Source of the DNA: an uncultured Acidimicrobiales bacterium
Lineage (GTDB): Bacteria > Actinomycetota > Acidimicrobiia > Acidimicrobiales > SZUA-35
Assembly (NCBI GenBank): GCA_938028175.1
Contig: CALJAE010000056.1
Coordinates: forward strand, 1-10,373
Length of the DNA stretch: 10,373 nucleotides
Reading direction: 5' to 3'
Both the position numbers and the translations under genes were made by a program. Under the pieces are notes generated by a model. It worked only from the letters and a program-made list of their open reading frames with translations, was not told the origin of the DNA and made no database searches. Numbering within the stretch: position 1 is the first letter of the stretch; each line of letters starts with the position of its first letter. Positions 1 through 6,054 of this stretch are shown here, one piece after another.

Positions 1-1016
1 TGCCCGTGAGTACCAAGCGGTGCCGGCAGGCCTGCAACCTGTCGAGTACTTCCCCAACCAAATATTGGACGTTCAAGACCGACACGGATAGCTTCAGTCG
101 CCAACCCAGCACGATCTGTATCAGAGTGTCCATTATTCAGACGAGCTAGTACAAGATCACCAAGCGGCGTTATGTAGAACAATGCAACACCAATTGCTGC
201 AAGCACCATTAGCCGGCTAACTACCTGTGTGACTCGACCAGACCTAAGCACTGCGTAAAGTATCCCGGCACCGAGACTCAACCAAAGGCCACGGTTAAGT
301 GAAGTCACAATAGGGACAACAGAGGCGAACAACAGAATGCGTACCCACTTTTGGTTTACGCCAACTCGTTTGTCGTTAAGAGCCATCAAAGCGAAAGGAG
401 TCAGCAACGCTAGCGTCGAACCCCAACCATTGGTGAACGCGAACGGGGCCTTGGAACGAGGAACAGGGAAACCAATAAAGTCTTGGGTATCGGCAAAGCT
501 GGGGTTGAGAGTAACTCGAATCGCCTCGTTCTCTGCAAAGAAGCTTGGCAACAAGTAACCGAGTGGTGACTGAAAGCTAAAGCTACCAAGGACGTACGCT
601 GTATAACCACCGATGACTGCAGCCATCCAATAGTAAGTAAATGCACGGACGATTCTCCACACAGTCACACCCACTCCACCATTAAGTAGGTAGACAACAA
701 ACACGCTGGCACTCAGGTACCACGCCATACGAAGACTAAAGAATGGGATCTGACTGAAACGCTCCAAGCTGAGTGCCGAGCCAACTGCTGCGACCAAGAA
801 CACAAGCCACCAGCCGAACCCTGTGGGGACAACTAGCCGACGGCGCTGTAACAAAGATATGGCCATCGGGATCGCCATGATCACCCACATAAAGAGTGAG
901 GTGCCCAAAAGAAACCAAACAGGCTGAAGACTGATAAGCATCATCACTGGCCAGGCCTGTAACGGAGCTTCTGCTTCTGATCTGTATTCTTTAACGCTGA
1001 GAGTCTGAGTAGTCAT
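1..1016 (-). CDS. O-antigen ligase / polysaccharide polymerase-like membrane protein, partial
   Basis: The reading frame is open from an ATG at 1016 to the left edge, giving 338 residues without a stop; the C-terminal end lies outside. It is strongly hydrophobic, with candidate membrane helices near residues 22-56 (probably two), 66-82, 95-112, 122-144, 200-214, 226-257 (two) and 267-283. A long non-membrane loop (about 150-195) ends in Pro-Phe-Ala-Phe-Thr-Asn-Gly-Trp-Gly. Later come Ser-Leu-Asn-Arg-Gly-Leu-Trp-Leu (239-246) and Glu-Arg-Pro-Ile-Phe-Gly-Trp-Gly (315-322), followed by Gly-Thr-His-Gly at the edge. This order resembles the Wzy/WaaL (O-antigen ligase) superfamily, which joins or polymerises lipid-linked glycans at the outer face of the membrane. 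Actinobacteria lack LPS, so the substrate would be another surface polysaccharide (inference). No Shine-Dalgarno or close -10 hexamer precedes the ATG. A 90-bp gap separates it from the upstream repair gene. Confidence 0.75.
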   Translation of the reverse strand, partial: MTTQTLSVKEYRSEAEAPLQAWPVMMLISLQPVWFLLGTSLFMWVIMAIPMAISLLQRRRLVVPTGFGWWLVFLVAAVGSALSLERFSQIPFFSLRMAWYLSASVFVVYLLNGGVGVTVWRIVRAFTYYWMAAVIGGYTAYVLGSFSFQSPLGYLLPSFFAENEAIRVTLNPSFADTQDFIGFPVPRSKAPFAFTNGWGSTLALLTPFALMALNDKRVGVNQKWVRILLFASVVPIVTSLNRGLWLSLGAGILYAVLRSGRVTQVVSRLMVLAAIGVALFYITPLGDLVLARLNNGHSDTDRAGLATEAIRVGLERPIFGWGSTRQVAGLPAPLGTHG

Positions 1017-1046
1017 AAATAGCCAAAATTGGTCTATGTACTAAGT

Positions 1047-1099
1047 CGGCAGAAAGCCCAAAGTTCTAAACAACACGGACACTTATTTGAGAACTGCCG
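1047..1099. repeat. Nested short inverted repeats in intergenic gap
   Basis: Two six-base inverted pairs lie in the gap between the alkyltransferase-like gene and the ligase-like gene: CGGCAG (1047-1052) with CTGCCG (1094-1099), and AGTTCT (1062-1067) with AGAACT (1090-1095). The right arms share two bases, so both full stems cannot form together. There is no T-run on either strand, so this is not a standard terminator. It could be a weak RNA structure or an operator, or it may be chance. Confidence 0.25.
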
Positions 1100-1106
1100 G
1101 AATACG

Positions 1107-1379
1107 CTATTTCCAGGCCTTTATAAAGCCTTTTTCGCAAGTAACTGACTCTTCTGCAAGCATTTCGGCTTGCTTTTTTGCGCCGTGAGGATGGAGCCTG
1201 CCTTTACTATTAACTACTCGCCACCAAGGAAGCTCTTCTCCAGCCGATCTAAGAAAATTGCCGACAGCCCTGGCAGCACCAGGAAATCCGGCTTCTGCGG
1301 CCAGCTCGCCATAAGTGAGAATCTCTCCTGGTTTACTTTTTAGGAGCACCTTAGCGACAGACGTTTCGAACTCGCTCAT
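1107..1379 (-). CDS. Alkyltransferase-like (ATL) protein, MGMT family without the catalytic Cys
   Basis: This 90-residue protein is the DNA-binding half of an O6-methylguanine-DNA methyltransferase. It has the Thr-Tyr-Gly-Glu-Leu motif (22-26) with the base-flipping Tyr23, a helix-turn-helix with the Arg-finger motif Ala-Arg-Ala-Val-Gly (36-40), and the active-site loop. That loop reads Pro-Trp-Trp-Arg-Val (51-55), where true methyltransferases have Pro-Cys-His-Arg-Val, so the alkyl-accepting Cys is replaced by Trp52. Known ATL proteins bind O6-alkylguanine without repairing it and hand the lesion to nucleotide excision repair. The length is right for a stand-alone ATL. Its ATG (1379-1377) overlaps the TGA of tyrS in an ATGA junction, which predicts translational coupling. 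Stop is TAG. Cys81 is outside the active site. Confidence in the family is high; the repair role is by homology. Confidence 0.9.
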   Translation of the reverse strand: MSEFETSVAKVLLKSKPGEILTYGELAAEAGFPGAARAVGNFLRSAGEELPWWRVVNSKGRLHPHGAKKQAEMLAEESVTCEKGFIKAWK

Positions 1380-2662
1380 GCAAACTCTAGAACGTGCACA
1401 GCTTTCTTACCCTTGTGAACCACTACGTAGCGACCATGCTGGAGGTCATCGGTAACTACGCTCTGACCCGCCGCTACTTTTTTACCATTTACCGAGACAC
1501 CATTCTGTTTAATCAAACGAGCAGCTTCTGACTTCGAGGAAACCACTTCGCCTTCGGCCAGCAACTCCGCACAGTTGTCTTCGGTCGTTAGCAAATCCAT
1601 AGCAAGACTGGCAGTCGGCACTTCAGCAGCTAGAGCTTCTAGAGTTGCAAGATCAAGCGCTGCGACATCAGTCTTGCCGAATAGAACTCCGGAGACTTGC
1701 TCTGCGCGATTCATTGCTTCGGCCCCATGAACCAAAGTTGTTAGTTCTTCAGCAATACGTCGCTGAGCAAATCGTAAATGTGGAGCAGCGTTGTGTTCGG
1801 TGATGATCTTGTCAATTTCATCGATTGGCAGAAGCGTGAACTGCTTTAGCAGCTTATCGACATCTGAGTCAGGCGTTTGTATCCAGGCCTGGTAGAACTT
1901 GTACGGTGACATCATTTCTGGATCTAGCCAAAGTGTCTCCCCTCCAGCCGTTTTTCCGTACTTTGAGCCATCGGCTTTTGTTAACAACGGCGTAGTCAAA
2001 GCAAACGCCTTCTTCTGTGACTTCTTGCGTATGAGTTCTACACCCAATGAGATGTTACCCCATTGGTCGCTGCCACCAATTTGCATTTCGCAGTCTTCAT
2101 TTTCTGATAACCACCAAAAGTCGTAAGCTTGCAAGAGCATGTAGGAGAATTCGGTGTAGGAAATTCCGGTTTCTGACGACATGCGGGATTTGACAGAGTC
2201 TTTGGCGACCATTTGATTGACAGTGATATGCTTGCCAACGTCGCGCATAAACTCAAGTGACGTTACGTCTTTGGTCCAGTCGTAGTTGTTTACAAGGATC
2301 GCTGGGTTGTCGCCTTCGAAGTCTAGAAACTTAGAAAGCTGGCCTTTAATTGCCTCTAGATTCCCTGTTAATGTTTCAGCATCTAACAGATTCCGTTCGG
2401 CTGACTTACCGCCAGGGTCGCCGATCATACCAGTAGAGCCACCGGCTAGCGCAATAGCTCGATGTCCTGCAAGCTGAAACCTACGGAGCAACAACAGCCC
2501 CATCAAATTGCCTACGTGCAGACTCTTTGCAGTTGGATCAAACCCGTCGTAAACACCAATCGGGCCTTCAGCTAAGCGTTTAGCAAGTTCAGCTCTATCG
2601 GTAGTGTCGTGAATGAGGCCACGCGCTTCTAGATCTTCTAGAAGGTTTGGATTAAAAGTCAT
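1376..2662 (-). CDS. tyrS: Tyrosyl-tRNA synthetase
   Basis: TyrRS charges tRNA-Tyr with tyrosine using ATP in the cytoplasm and is essential. The 428-residue length is normal for the bacterial class Ic enzyme. Visible signatures: Gly-Phe-Asp-Pro-Thr followed by the HIGH-type motif His-Val-Gly-Asn (49-52); the Tyr-Met-Leu-Leu-Gln-Ala-Tyr-Asp stretch (174-181) of the tyrosine pocket; GGSDQWGN (196-203); the KMSKS equivalent Lys-Tyr-Gly-Lys-Thr (234-238); and a C-terminal S4 RNA-binding domain from about 362 to the end. The ATG at 2662 gives the usual short N-terminus before Leu-Glu-Ala-Arg-Gly-Leu-Ile. It lies 18 bp after the NUDIX stop and overlaps the ATL start by 4 bp. No Shine-Dalgarno is seen; a TAGCAT hexamer ends 7 nt before the ATG, suggesting its own leaderless transcript. 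The short upstream gap leaves no room for a T-box leader. Confidence 0.98.
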   Translation of the reverse strand: MTFNPNLLEDLEARGLIHDTTDRAELAKRLAEGPIGVYDGFDPTAKSLHVGNLMGLLLLRRFQLAGHRAIALAGGSTGMIGDPGGKSAERNLLDAETLTGNLEAIKGQLSKFLDFEGDNPAILVNNYDWTKDVTSLEFMRDVGKHITVNQMVAKDSVKSRMSSETGISYTEFSYMLLQAYDFWWLSENEDCEMQIGGSDQWGNISLGVELIRKKSQKKAFALTTPLLTKADGSKYGKTAGGETLWLDPEMMSPYKFYQAWIQTPDSDVDKLLKQFTLLPIDEIDKIITEHNAAPHLRFAQRRIAEELTTLVHGAEAMNRAEQVSGVLFGKTDVAALDLATLEALAAEVPTASLAMDLLTTEDNCAELLAEGEVVSSKSEAARLIKQNGVSVNGKKVAAGQSVVTDDLQHGRYVVVHKGKKAVHVLEFA

Positions 2663-2669
2663 GACTTAG

Positions 2670-2675
2670 ATGCTA
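2670..2675 (-). promoter_or_regulatory. Candidate -10 box for leaderless tyrS transcript
   Basis: TAGCAT on the minus strand (TANNNT type) is followed by exactly 7 nt and then the tyrS ATG, in a gap without a Shine-Dalgarno. Transcription would begin at or next to the A of the ATG. No clear -35 is seen. It would be an internal promoter, since the NUDIX gene ends just upstream. Confidence 0.45.
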
Positions 2676-2680
2676 GCCGC

Positions 2681-3265
2681 TTAATAACTCGTTAGCTGGC
2701 TGGCAACTTCCATCGCTCGTCGCCATACTCTGGAGCTATCAAGGTCTCCAACGGAAGAATCGTCAATTGAGAACCACTTAACCGAGTTGACCTCGTGGTT
2801 ACCTTCTATTTCTAACTCTCCGTCTGCGATAAACAGGAACCGCACATCCAGATGATCATGTTCTGGTTCACCACCATGTTCAGGCACTGTATGAATATCT
2901 AAATCAATGGGAGGCCAGACCAGACCTAGATCTGTAACCCCAGTTTCTTCGGCGACCTCTCTAGCAGCTACTCGGGCGAGGTTTGCGTCGCCGTCAGCGT
3001 GACCTCCGGGTTGGAGCCAACGGTCAAGCTTCTTGTGATGGATCAGGAGAACAGAGCGAGTGCTTGGTGAAACCACAAACCCAGATCCGGTTAGGTGCCC
3101 TTTCAAACAAGTTCTATACAGCCAGTCGGAGTGCTCTTCACCAAAGCCAGTAATCCGTGCGCCTGTCTCTTTGAGGTCTGGATTAGCTCCGACTGCTGCC
3201 TCTATAGCGTCTACCGGGCCTTTAGCTAAACTCTCGACGTCAGAATCGACCAATAAATAATTCAC
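2681..3265 (-). CDS. NUDIX hydrolase
   Basis: This 194-residue protein carries a Nudix box at residues 88-110, with Gly88 at the start and the metal-binding Arg-Glu-Val-Ala-Glu-Glu-Thr-Gly at 102-109. The family hydrolyses nucleoside diphosphates linked to another group, for example NTPs, NDP-sugars or oxidised nucleotides. The first Glu of the canonical motif (G-x5-E) is Ala94 here, while the catalytic Glu cluster is intact. Asp-Ile-His (123-125) and Glu-Pro-Glu-His (133-136), before Asp-Val-Arg-Phe-Leu-Phe (140-145), recall a common NUDIX subgroup, but the substrate cannot be read from sequence. Residues 1-60 form an extension before the core. The start is GTG at 3265-3263; an out-of-frame ATG directly followed by TGA overlaps it. 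The gene heads the leftward block and ends 18 bp before tyrS, so it may share a transcript with tyrS and the ATL gene. Confidence 0.9.
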   Translation of the reverse strand: MNYLLVDSDVESLAKGPVDAIEAAVGANPDLKETGARITGFGEEHSDWLYRTCLKGHLTGSGFVVSPSTRSVLLIHHKKLDRWLQPGGHADGDANLARVAAREVAEETGVTDLGLVWPPIDLDIHTVPEHGGEPEHDHLDVRFLFIADGELEIEGNHEVNSVKWFSIDDSSVGDLDSSRVWRRAMEVASQLTSY

Positions 3266-3344
3266 ATCCCCAACCTATCAATCGCCAGCGATACTTTGAA
3301 TCTGTGAGGCAGCATTGAAGATACTGAGATAGCCTCTGCTACAT
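3266..3344. promoter_or_regulatory. Divergent intergenic region between NUDIX and dehydrogenase genes
   Basis: This 79-bp gap lies between two genes transcribed away from each other and must hold both promoters. Candidate -10 hexamers are TAGGTT on the minus strand (3277-3272, 6 nt before the GTG of the NUDIX gene) and TAGCCT on the plus strand (3330-3335, 9 nt before the dehydrogenase ATG). Neither gene has a clear Shine-Dalgarno, and neither promoter has an obvious -35. Confidence 0.5.
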
Positions 3345-4286
3345 ATGATTAAGTGCGTAGTCGGGACTCGTGATCCCGAAGACTGGGAAAAGGGCCTCGA
3401 GCGGCCAGAATTTGAAATGTTGGACGCAACCATTGTCACAACTACCGAAGAGGCAACAGCTCTTATGCAAGAGGCCGAGATTGCCATTGGTATCCCTGCG
3501 TTTTTTGCCGAAGGCATCAACAATGCAACAGAGCTTAGGTGGGTGCAGTCGAGCTTTGCAGGAGTAGATGCACTGTGTGCTCCTGGGCTTAGAACAGACT
3601 ACGTCCTCACTAATATGAAAGGCGTTTACGGAAACCCAATAGCCGAGTACGTCTTTGCTTATATTCTCAGCGACAAACGACGACTAACTGCACATCGGAG
3701 CTGGCAAGCAAGCTCCGAATGGAACCAAACAGAAAGCGATGTCATTGAAGGTTCGAGCATAGCCATCTTTGGCACTGGTTCAATCGGAGGACAGATCGCC
3801 CGAATAGCAAAAGCCTTCGGCATGAAGACCATAGGAGTTAGTCGGTCGGGTCAGGCCGCAAACCACTTCGATTCGACTTTCAGTATCGACCAGTTAGAAG
3901 AGGCCCTCAACGAGCCAGTCGACTATGTGGTTGGTGTCTTACCTGGCACCGAGGCAACCACAAACTTCTTCGACACAAGTGTGTTCTCTAAACTAAAAGG
4001 CGAACCAATGTTTATCAACGTAGGCAGAGGCGCAAGCGCAGTTGAAGCAGACATTGTGAATGCACTAGACGCTGGGTTGATTTCAAAAGCTGTTCTCGAT
4101 GTGTTTCACACCGAACCGCTTCCCCAAGATTCACCACTATGGAACCATGATCAAATACTGCTCACTCCACACAATTCTGGTTACGTGAGCTTGGAACCGA
4201 TCGTCTCTGTAGTGGCCGACAATTTTCGGCGCTACCTAAATAGCGAACCGCTTCTAAATCAAGTCAACTTTGAGTTGGGATATTAG
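3345..4286 (+). CDS. D-2-hydroxyacid dehydrogenase (NAD(P)-dependent)
   Basis: This 313-residue protein has the normal length and layout of the D-isomer-specific 2-hydroxyacid dehydrogenase family, which reversibly reduces 2-oxoacids such as glyoxylate, hydroxypyruvate or pyruvate. The Rossmann motif Gly-Thr-Gly-Ser-Ile-Gly-Gly is at 143-149. The catalytic set is complete: Arg228 in Asn-Val-Gly-Arg-Gly, Glu257 in Val-Phe-His-Thr-Glu-Pro-Leu-Pro, and His276 in Thr-Pro-His-Asn-Ser-Gly. The substrate-binding half carries Ser-Ser-Phe-Ala-Gly-Val-Asp (69-75). Val-Ser-Arg-Ser (165-168) after the second Rossmann strand might favour NADPH (inference). It looks closer to the GhrA-like branch (glyoxylate/hydroxypyruvate reductase) than to SerA, as it has no ACT domain, but the substrate is not certain. 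ATG start, TAG stop, 3 bp before the next gene, so probably co-transcribed with it. Confidence 0.93.
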   Translation: MIKCVVGTRDPEDWEKGLERPEFEMLDATIVTTTEEATALMQEAEIAIGIPAFFAEGINNATELRWVQSSFAGVDALCAPGLRTDYVLTNMKGVYGNPIAEYVFAYILSDKRRLTAHRSWQASSEWNQTESDVIEGSSIAIFGTGSIGGQIARIAKAFGMKTIGVSRSGQAANHFDSTFSIDQLEEALNEPVDYVVGVLPGTEATTNFFDTSVFSKLKGEPMFINVGRGASAVEADIVNALDAGLISKAVLDVFHTEPLPQDSPLWNHDQILLTPHNSGYVSLEPIVSVVADNFRRYLNSEPLLNQVNFELGY

Positions 4287-4289
4287 GCG

Positions 4290-4829
4290 ATGAGTTTTGT
4301 TGGAAAGTTAGCGCTCTTTATAATCGCAGTTGCGTCATTCGCTATTTGGATAACGGGTTGGATTCTGCAGACATCGAACACACGAGTTGATCTTCGAACA
4401 GGACTAGAACGCACCGACGGCCCAGATCTATTTGACGACTCAACCACATCAATCTTGGCTGAAGAAATCTGTTCAATAGCGGCCACCAATATTGCCGAAC
4501 TACCTATCTCGACTCAAGCGAGATCCCCACAGGACCGGGCAGTGGCCATTGCCGCTGCAACCGATAACTATCAAAATATGCTTGCTGCTCTCTCCCAGCT
4601 GGACACGAGTACCGATAGAGACCGGCTAATCTTGGATGGCTGGCTGAGTGACTGGGAATCTGTCATTGGTGACAGAATTACCTTTACAGAAGGACTTGAA
4701 GCCGGTCGGGACGAGCCATTTACCCTCACTGGGACAGGCACCTCAGAACGCATCGATAGAAGGATCACTCGCCTTGCTATTACTAACGAGATGCTTTCTT
4801 GCCAATTCCCGATGGATCTAGGCGGATAA
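4290..4829 (+). CDS. Single-pass membrane protein of unknown function
   Basis: I do not recognise this 179-residue protein. It starts with one hydrophobic segment (residues 5-27) that is more like an uncleaved membrane anchor than a classic signal peptide. The remainder is polar and probably lies outside the membrane. Two cysteines, Cys61 and Cys171, flank the folded part and could form a disulfide if it is exported. The middle (about 55-130) looks helical, with a Trp-Leu-Ser-Asp-Trp-Glu patch at 118-123. The ATG at 4290 is 3 bp after the dehydrogenase stop, so expression is probably coupled to that gene; a GGGA at 4277-4280 is a weak ribosome-site candidate. Stop is TAA, 33 bp before udk. 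No function is proposed. Confidence 0.8.
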   Translation: MSFVGKLALFIIAVASFAIWITGWILQTSNTRVDLRTGLERTDGPDLFDDSTTSILAEEICSIAATNIAELPISTQARSPQDRAVAIAAATDNYQNMLAALSQLDTSTDRDRLILDGWLSDWESVIGDRITFTEGLEAGRDEPFTLTGTGTSERIDRRITRLAITNEMLSCQFPMDLGG

Positions 4830-4849
4830 GAAACTAGTAAATACGCTTG

Positions 4850-4855
4850 TACACT
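4850..4855 (+). promoter_or_regulatory. Candidate -10 box for leaderless udk transcript
   Basis: TACACT lies 7 nt before the udk ATG in a 33-bp gap with no Shine-Dalgarno. The spacing puts the transcription start at or next to the start codon. No recognisable -35 is seen. Confidence 0.5.
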
Positions 4856-4862
4856 AAAGACA

Positions 4863-5510
4863 ATGACTTACTTCGTTGGTATCTGTGGAGGCAGTGGCTC
4901 GGGCAAGACAACCTTAGCGACTCTCCTACTAGAACAGTTTGGTGAAGAGAACTGCGAAGTCATCAGTCTTGACTCTTACTATGTTGATCTCGGCGACATG
5001 CCGATGGAAGAGCGTAACGCTTACAACTATGACCATCCAGACTCGATCGACACAGAATTACTTGCAGCAGATATCGACACACTGAGAAGTGGGAAAGAAG
5101 TCGCTGTACCCACATACGATTTCGCCACCCACTCGCGCCTAGAAACGGTGACATTAGTTCAACCTAAGCCAATCGTGATCATCGAAGGCATCTTACTCTT
5201 CGCTTTTGAATCGATCCGGCAAAGAATTGACTATCTTGTCTTTAGAGATTGCCCAGAACCAACGCGATTCGAACGTCGACTAGAAAGAGACGTTGCGACT
5301 CGTGGCAGAACACCTGAATCGGTCAAGGCACAGTTTGCCGCGACTGTTAAGCCAATGCACGATCTATTCGTTGAACCTTACAAACATAAAGCTCATCACA
5401 TAACTCCGTATGGCAAGGAGTTAAGTGAGCAGGTCAACTATGTCGAGCAATGCATTCGGGACCTTTCGGCACCGCACACTTCAGCCACAACTAACCTCAG
5501 CCAAAGTTAA
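4863..5510 (+). CDS. udk: Uridine kinase
   Basis: Uridine kinase phosphorylates uridine (and cytidine) to the monophosphate in pyrimidine salvage, in the cytoplasm. The 215-residue length fits the bacterial enzyme. The Walker A loop Gly-Gly-Ser-Gly-Ser-Gly-Lys-Thr-Thr is at 9-17, right after the first strand. Asp37 in Leu-Asp-Ser-Tyr-Tyr is the expected catalytic base. Asn-Tyr-Asp-His-Pro-Asp (54-59) and Pro-Thr-Tyr-Asp-Phe (83-87) are nucleoside-pocket motifs of the family. Ile-Ile-Glu-Gly-Ile-Leu (105-110) and the lid stretch Arg-Asp-Val-Ala-Thr-Arg-Gly-Arg follow. The last residues, rich in Thr and Ser, look like a dispensable tail. It follows the unknown membrane protein by 33 bp and overlaps the convergent 154-residue gene by 30 bp at its 3' end. 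Phosphoribulokinase is the main relative to exclude; the motifs favour udk. Confidence 0.94.
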   Translation: MTYFVGICGGSGSGKTTLATLLLEQFGEENCEVISLDSYYVDLGDMPMEERNAYNYDHPDSIDTELLAADIDTLRSGKEVAVPTYDFATHSRLETVTLVQPKPIVIIEGILLFAFESIRQRIDYLVFRDCPEPTRFERRLERDVATRGRTPESVKAQFAATVKPMHDLFVEPYKHKAHHITPYGKELSEQVNYVEQCIRDLSAPHTSATTNLSQS

Positions 5511-5945
5511 GCTTCGAGGCCCAAAACTGATTGAGTAGTCTCCGGCCGGAATGACTTCAACCTCAAAATGTGTCTCAGCGGGTGAACCTAGAGGGGCAGA
5601 ATAGCTACCGATCTGCTCTCCACTGATATTAAAATCTCCGGCACATGTAATAGAAGCTAAGCCTTCTGCTGGATCGTGCACCAAACAAAGCATATGAACG
5701 ATGTCGCCTCGCAAATCCATGTCGTTATGCCAACTAGCCAGTGCGAGCAGCACTTCGGCTGGATCTCCGCTTGTCGTAGACTGAAGAGCAAGCTTTGAAA
5801 CTCTAGCCCACTCTGAAACGCCAGCATGTATTGTTTCAGCTGAGCAGCGTTCAACAAAACCCAAAGTCAGCCTAGTCAAACCATCAGAATCTATTTGCTC
5901 GACAAAAGTCTGACGAGTTAGCTCGCCTGGAATCTGTACCCTCAC
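5481..5945 (-). CDS. Hypothetical protein (154 aa)
   Basis: I do not recognise this protein. It has no signal peptide or membrane segment, so it is probably cytoplasmic. The N-terminal half looks mainly helical and carries a Trp-His-Asn-Asp-Met-Asp motif at 72-77. The C-terminal third looks like beta strands with Gly-Asp-Tyr-Ser-Ile-Ser at 135-140. Four cysteines (34, 87, 101, 153) show no regular metal-site spacing. The start is GTG at 5945; no in-frame ATG or Shine-Dalgarno is seen nearby. Its stop lies inside the 3' end of udk, with 30 bp tail-to-tail overlap. I accept it as a gene because the frame is open across nearly all of a stretch that would otherwise be empty and its composition is protein-like, but homologues have not been checked. 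Confidence 0.68.
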   Translation of the reverse strand: MRVQIPGELTRQTFVEQIDSDGLTRLTLGFVERCSAETIHAGVSEWARVSKLALQSTTSGDPAEVLLALASWHNDMDLRGDIVHMLCLVHDPAEGLASITCAGDFNISGEQIGSYSAPLGSPAETHFEVEVIPAGDYSISFGPRSLTLAEVSCG

Positions 5946-6054
5946 TATGAACTATTCGGCTGCAACACAATGCAATTTAGTGACAGTTGAAAAGCAAATA
6001 GCACAAATGCGATGAAATAGGCGCTAAGACTACTAAATTTAAGCTCTAGATCTT
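5946..6054. promoter_or_regulatory. Divergent intergenic region before the DUF2510 membrane protein
   Basis: This 109-bp AT-rich gap separates the leftward 154-residue gene from the rightward DUF2510 gene and must hold both promoters. For the rightward gene, TAAGCT at 6040-6045 ends 9 nt before the ATG and could be a -10 box giving a near-leaderless transcript. I see no clear -10 for the leftward gene and no Shine-Dalgarno for either. Confidence 0.45.

Noticed and set aside
337..646. Short open frames on both strands inside the ligase-like gene
   Set aside because: They lie over a continuous 338-codon minus-strand frame with convincing membrane-protein sequence and are shadows of it.
2663..2680. 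T-box or other leader upstream of tyrS
   Set aside because: Only 18 bp separate the NUDIX stop from the tyrS ATG, far too short for a T-box.
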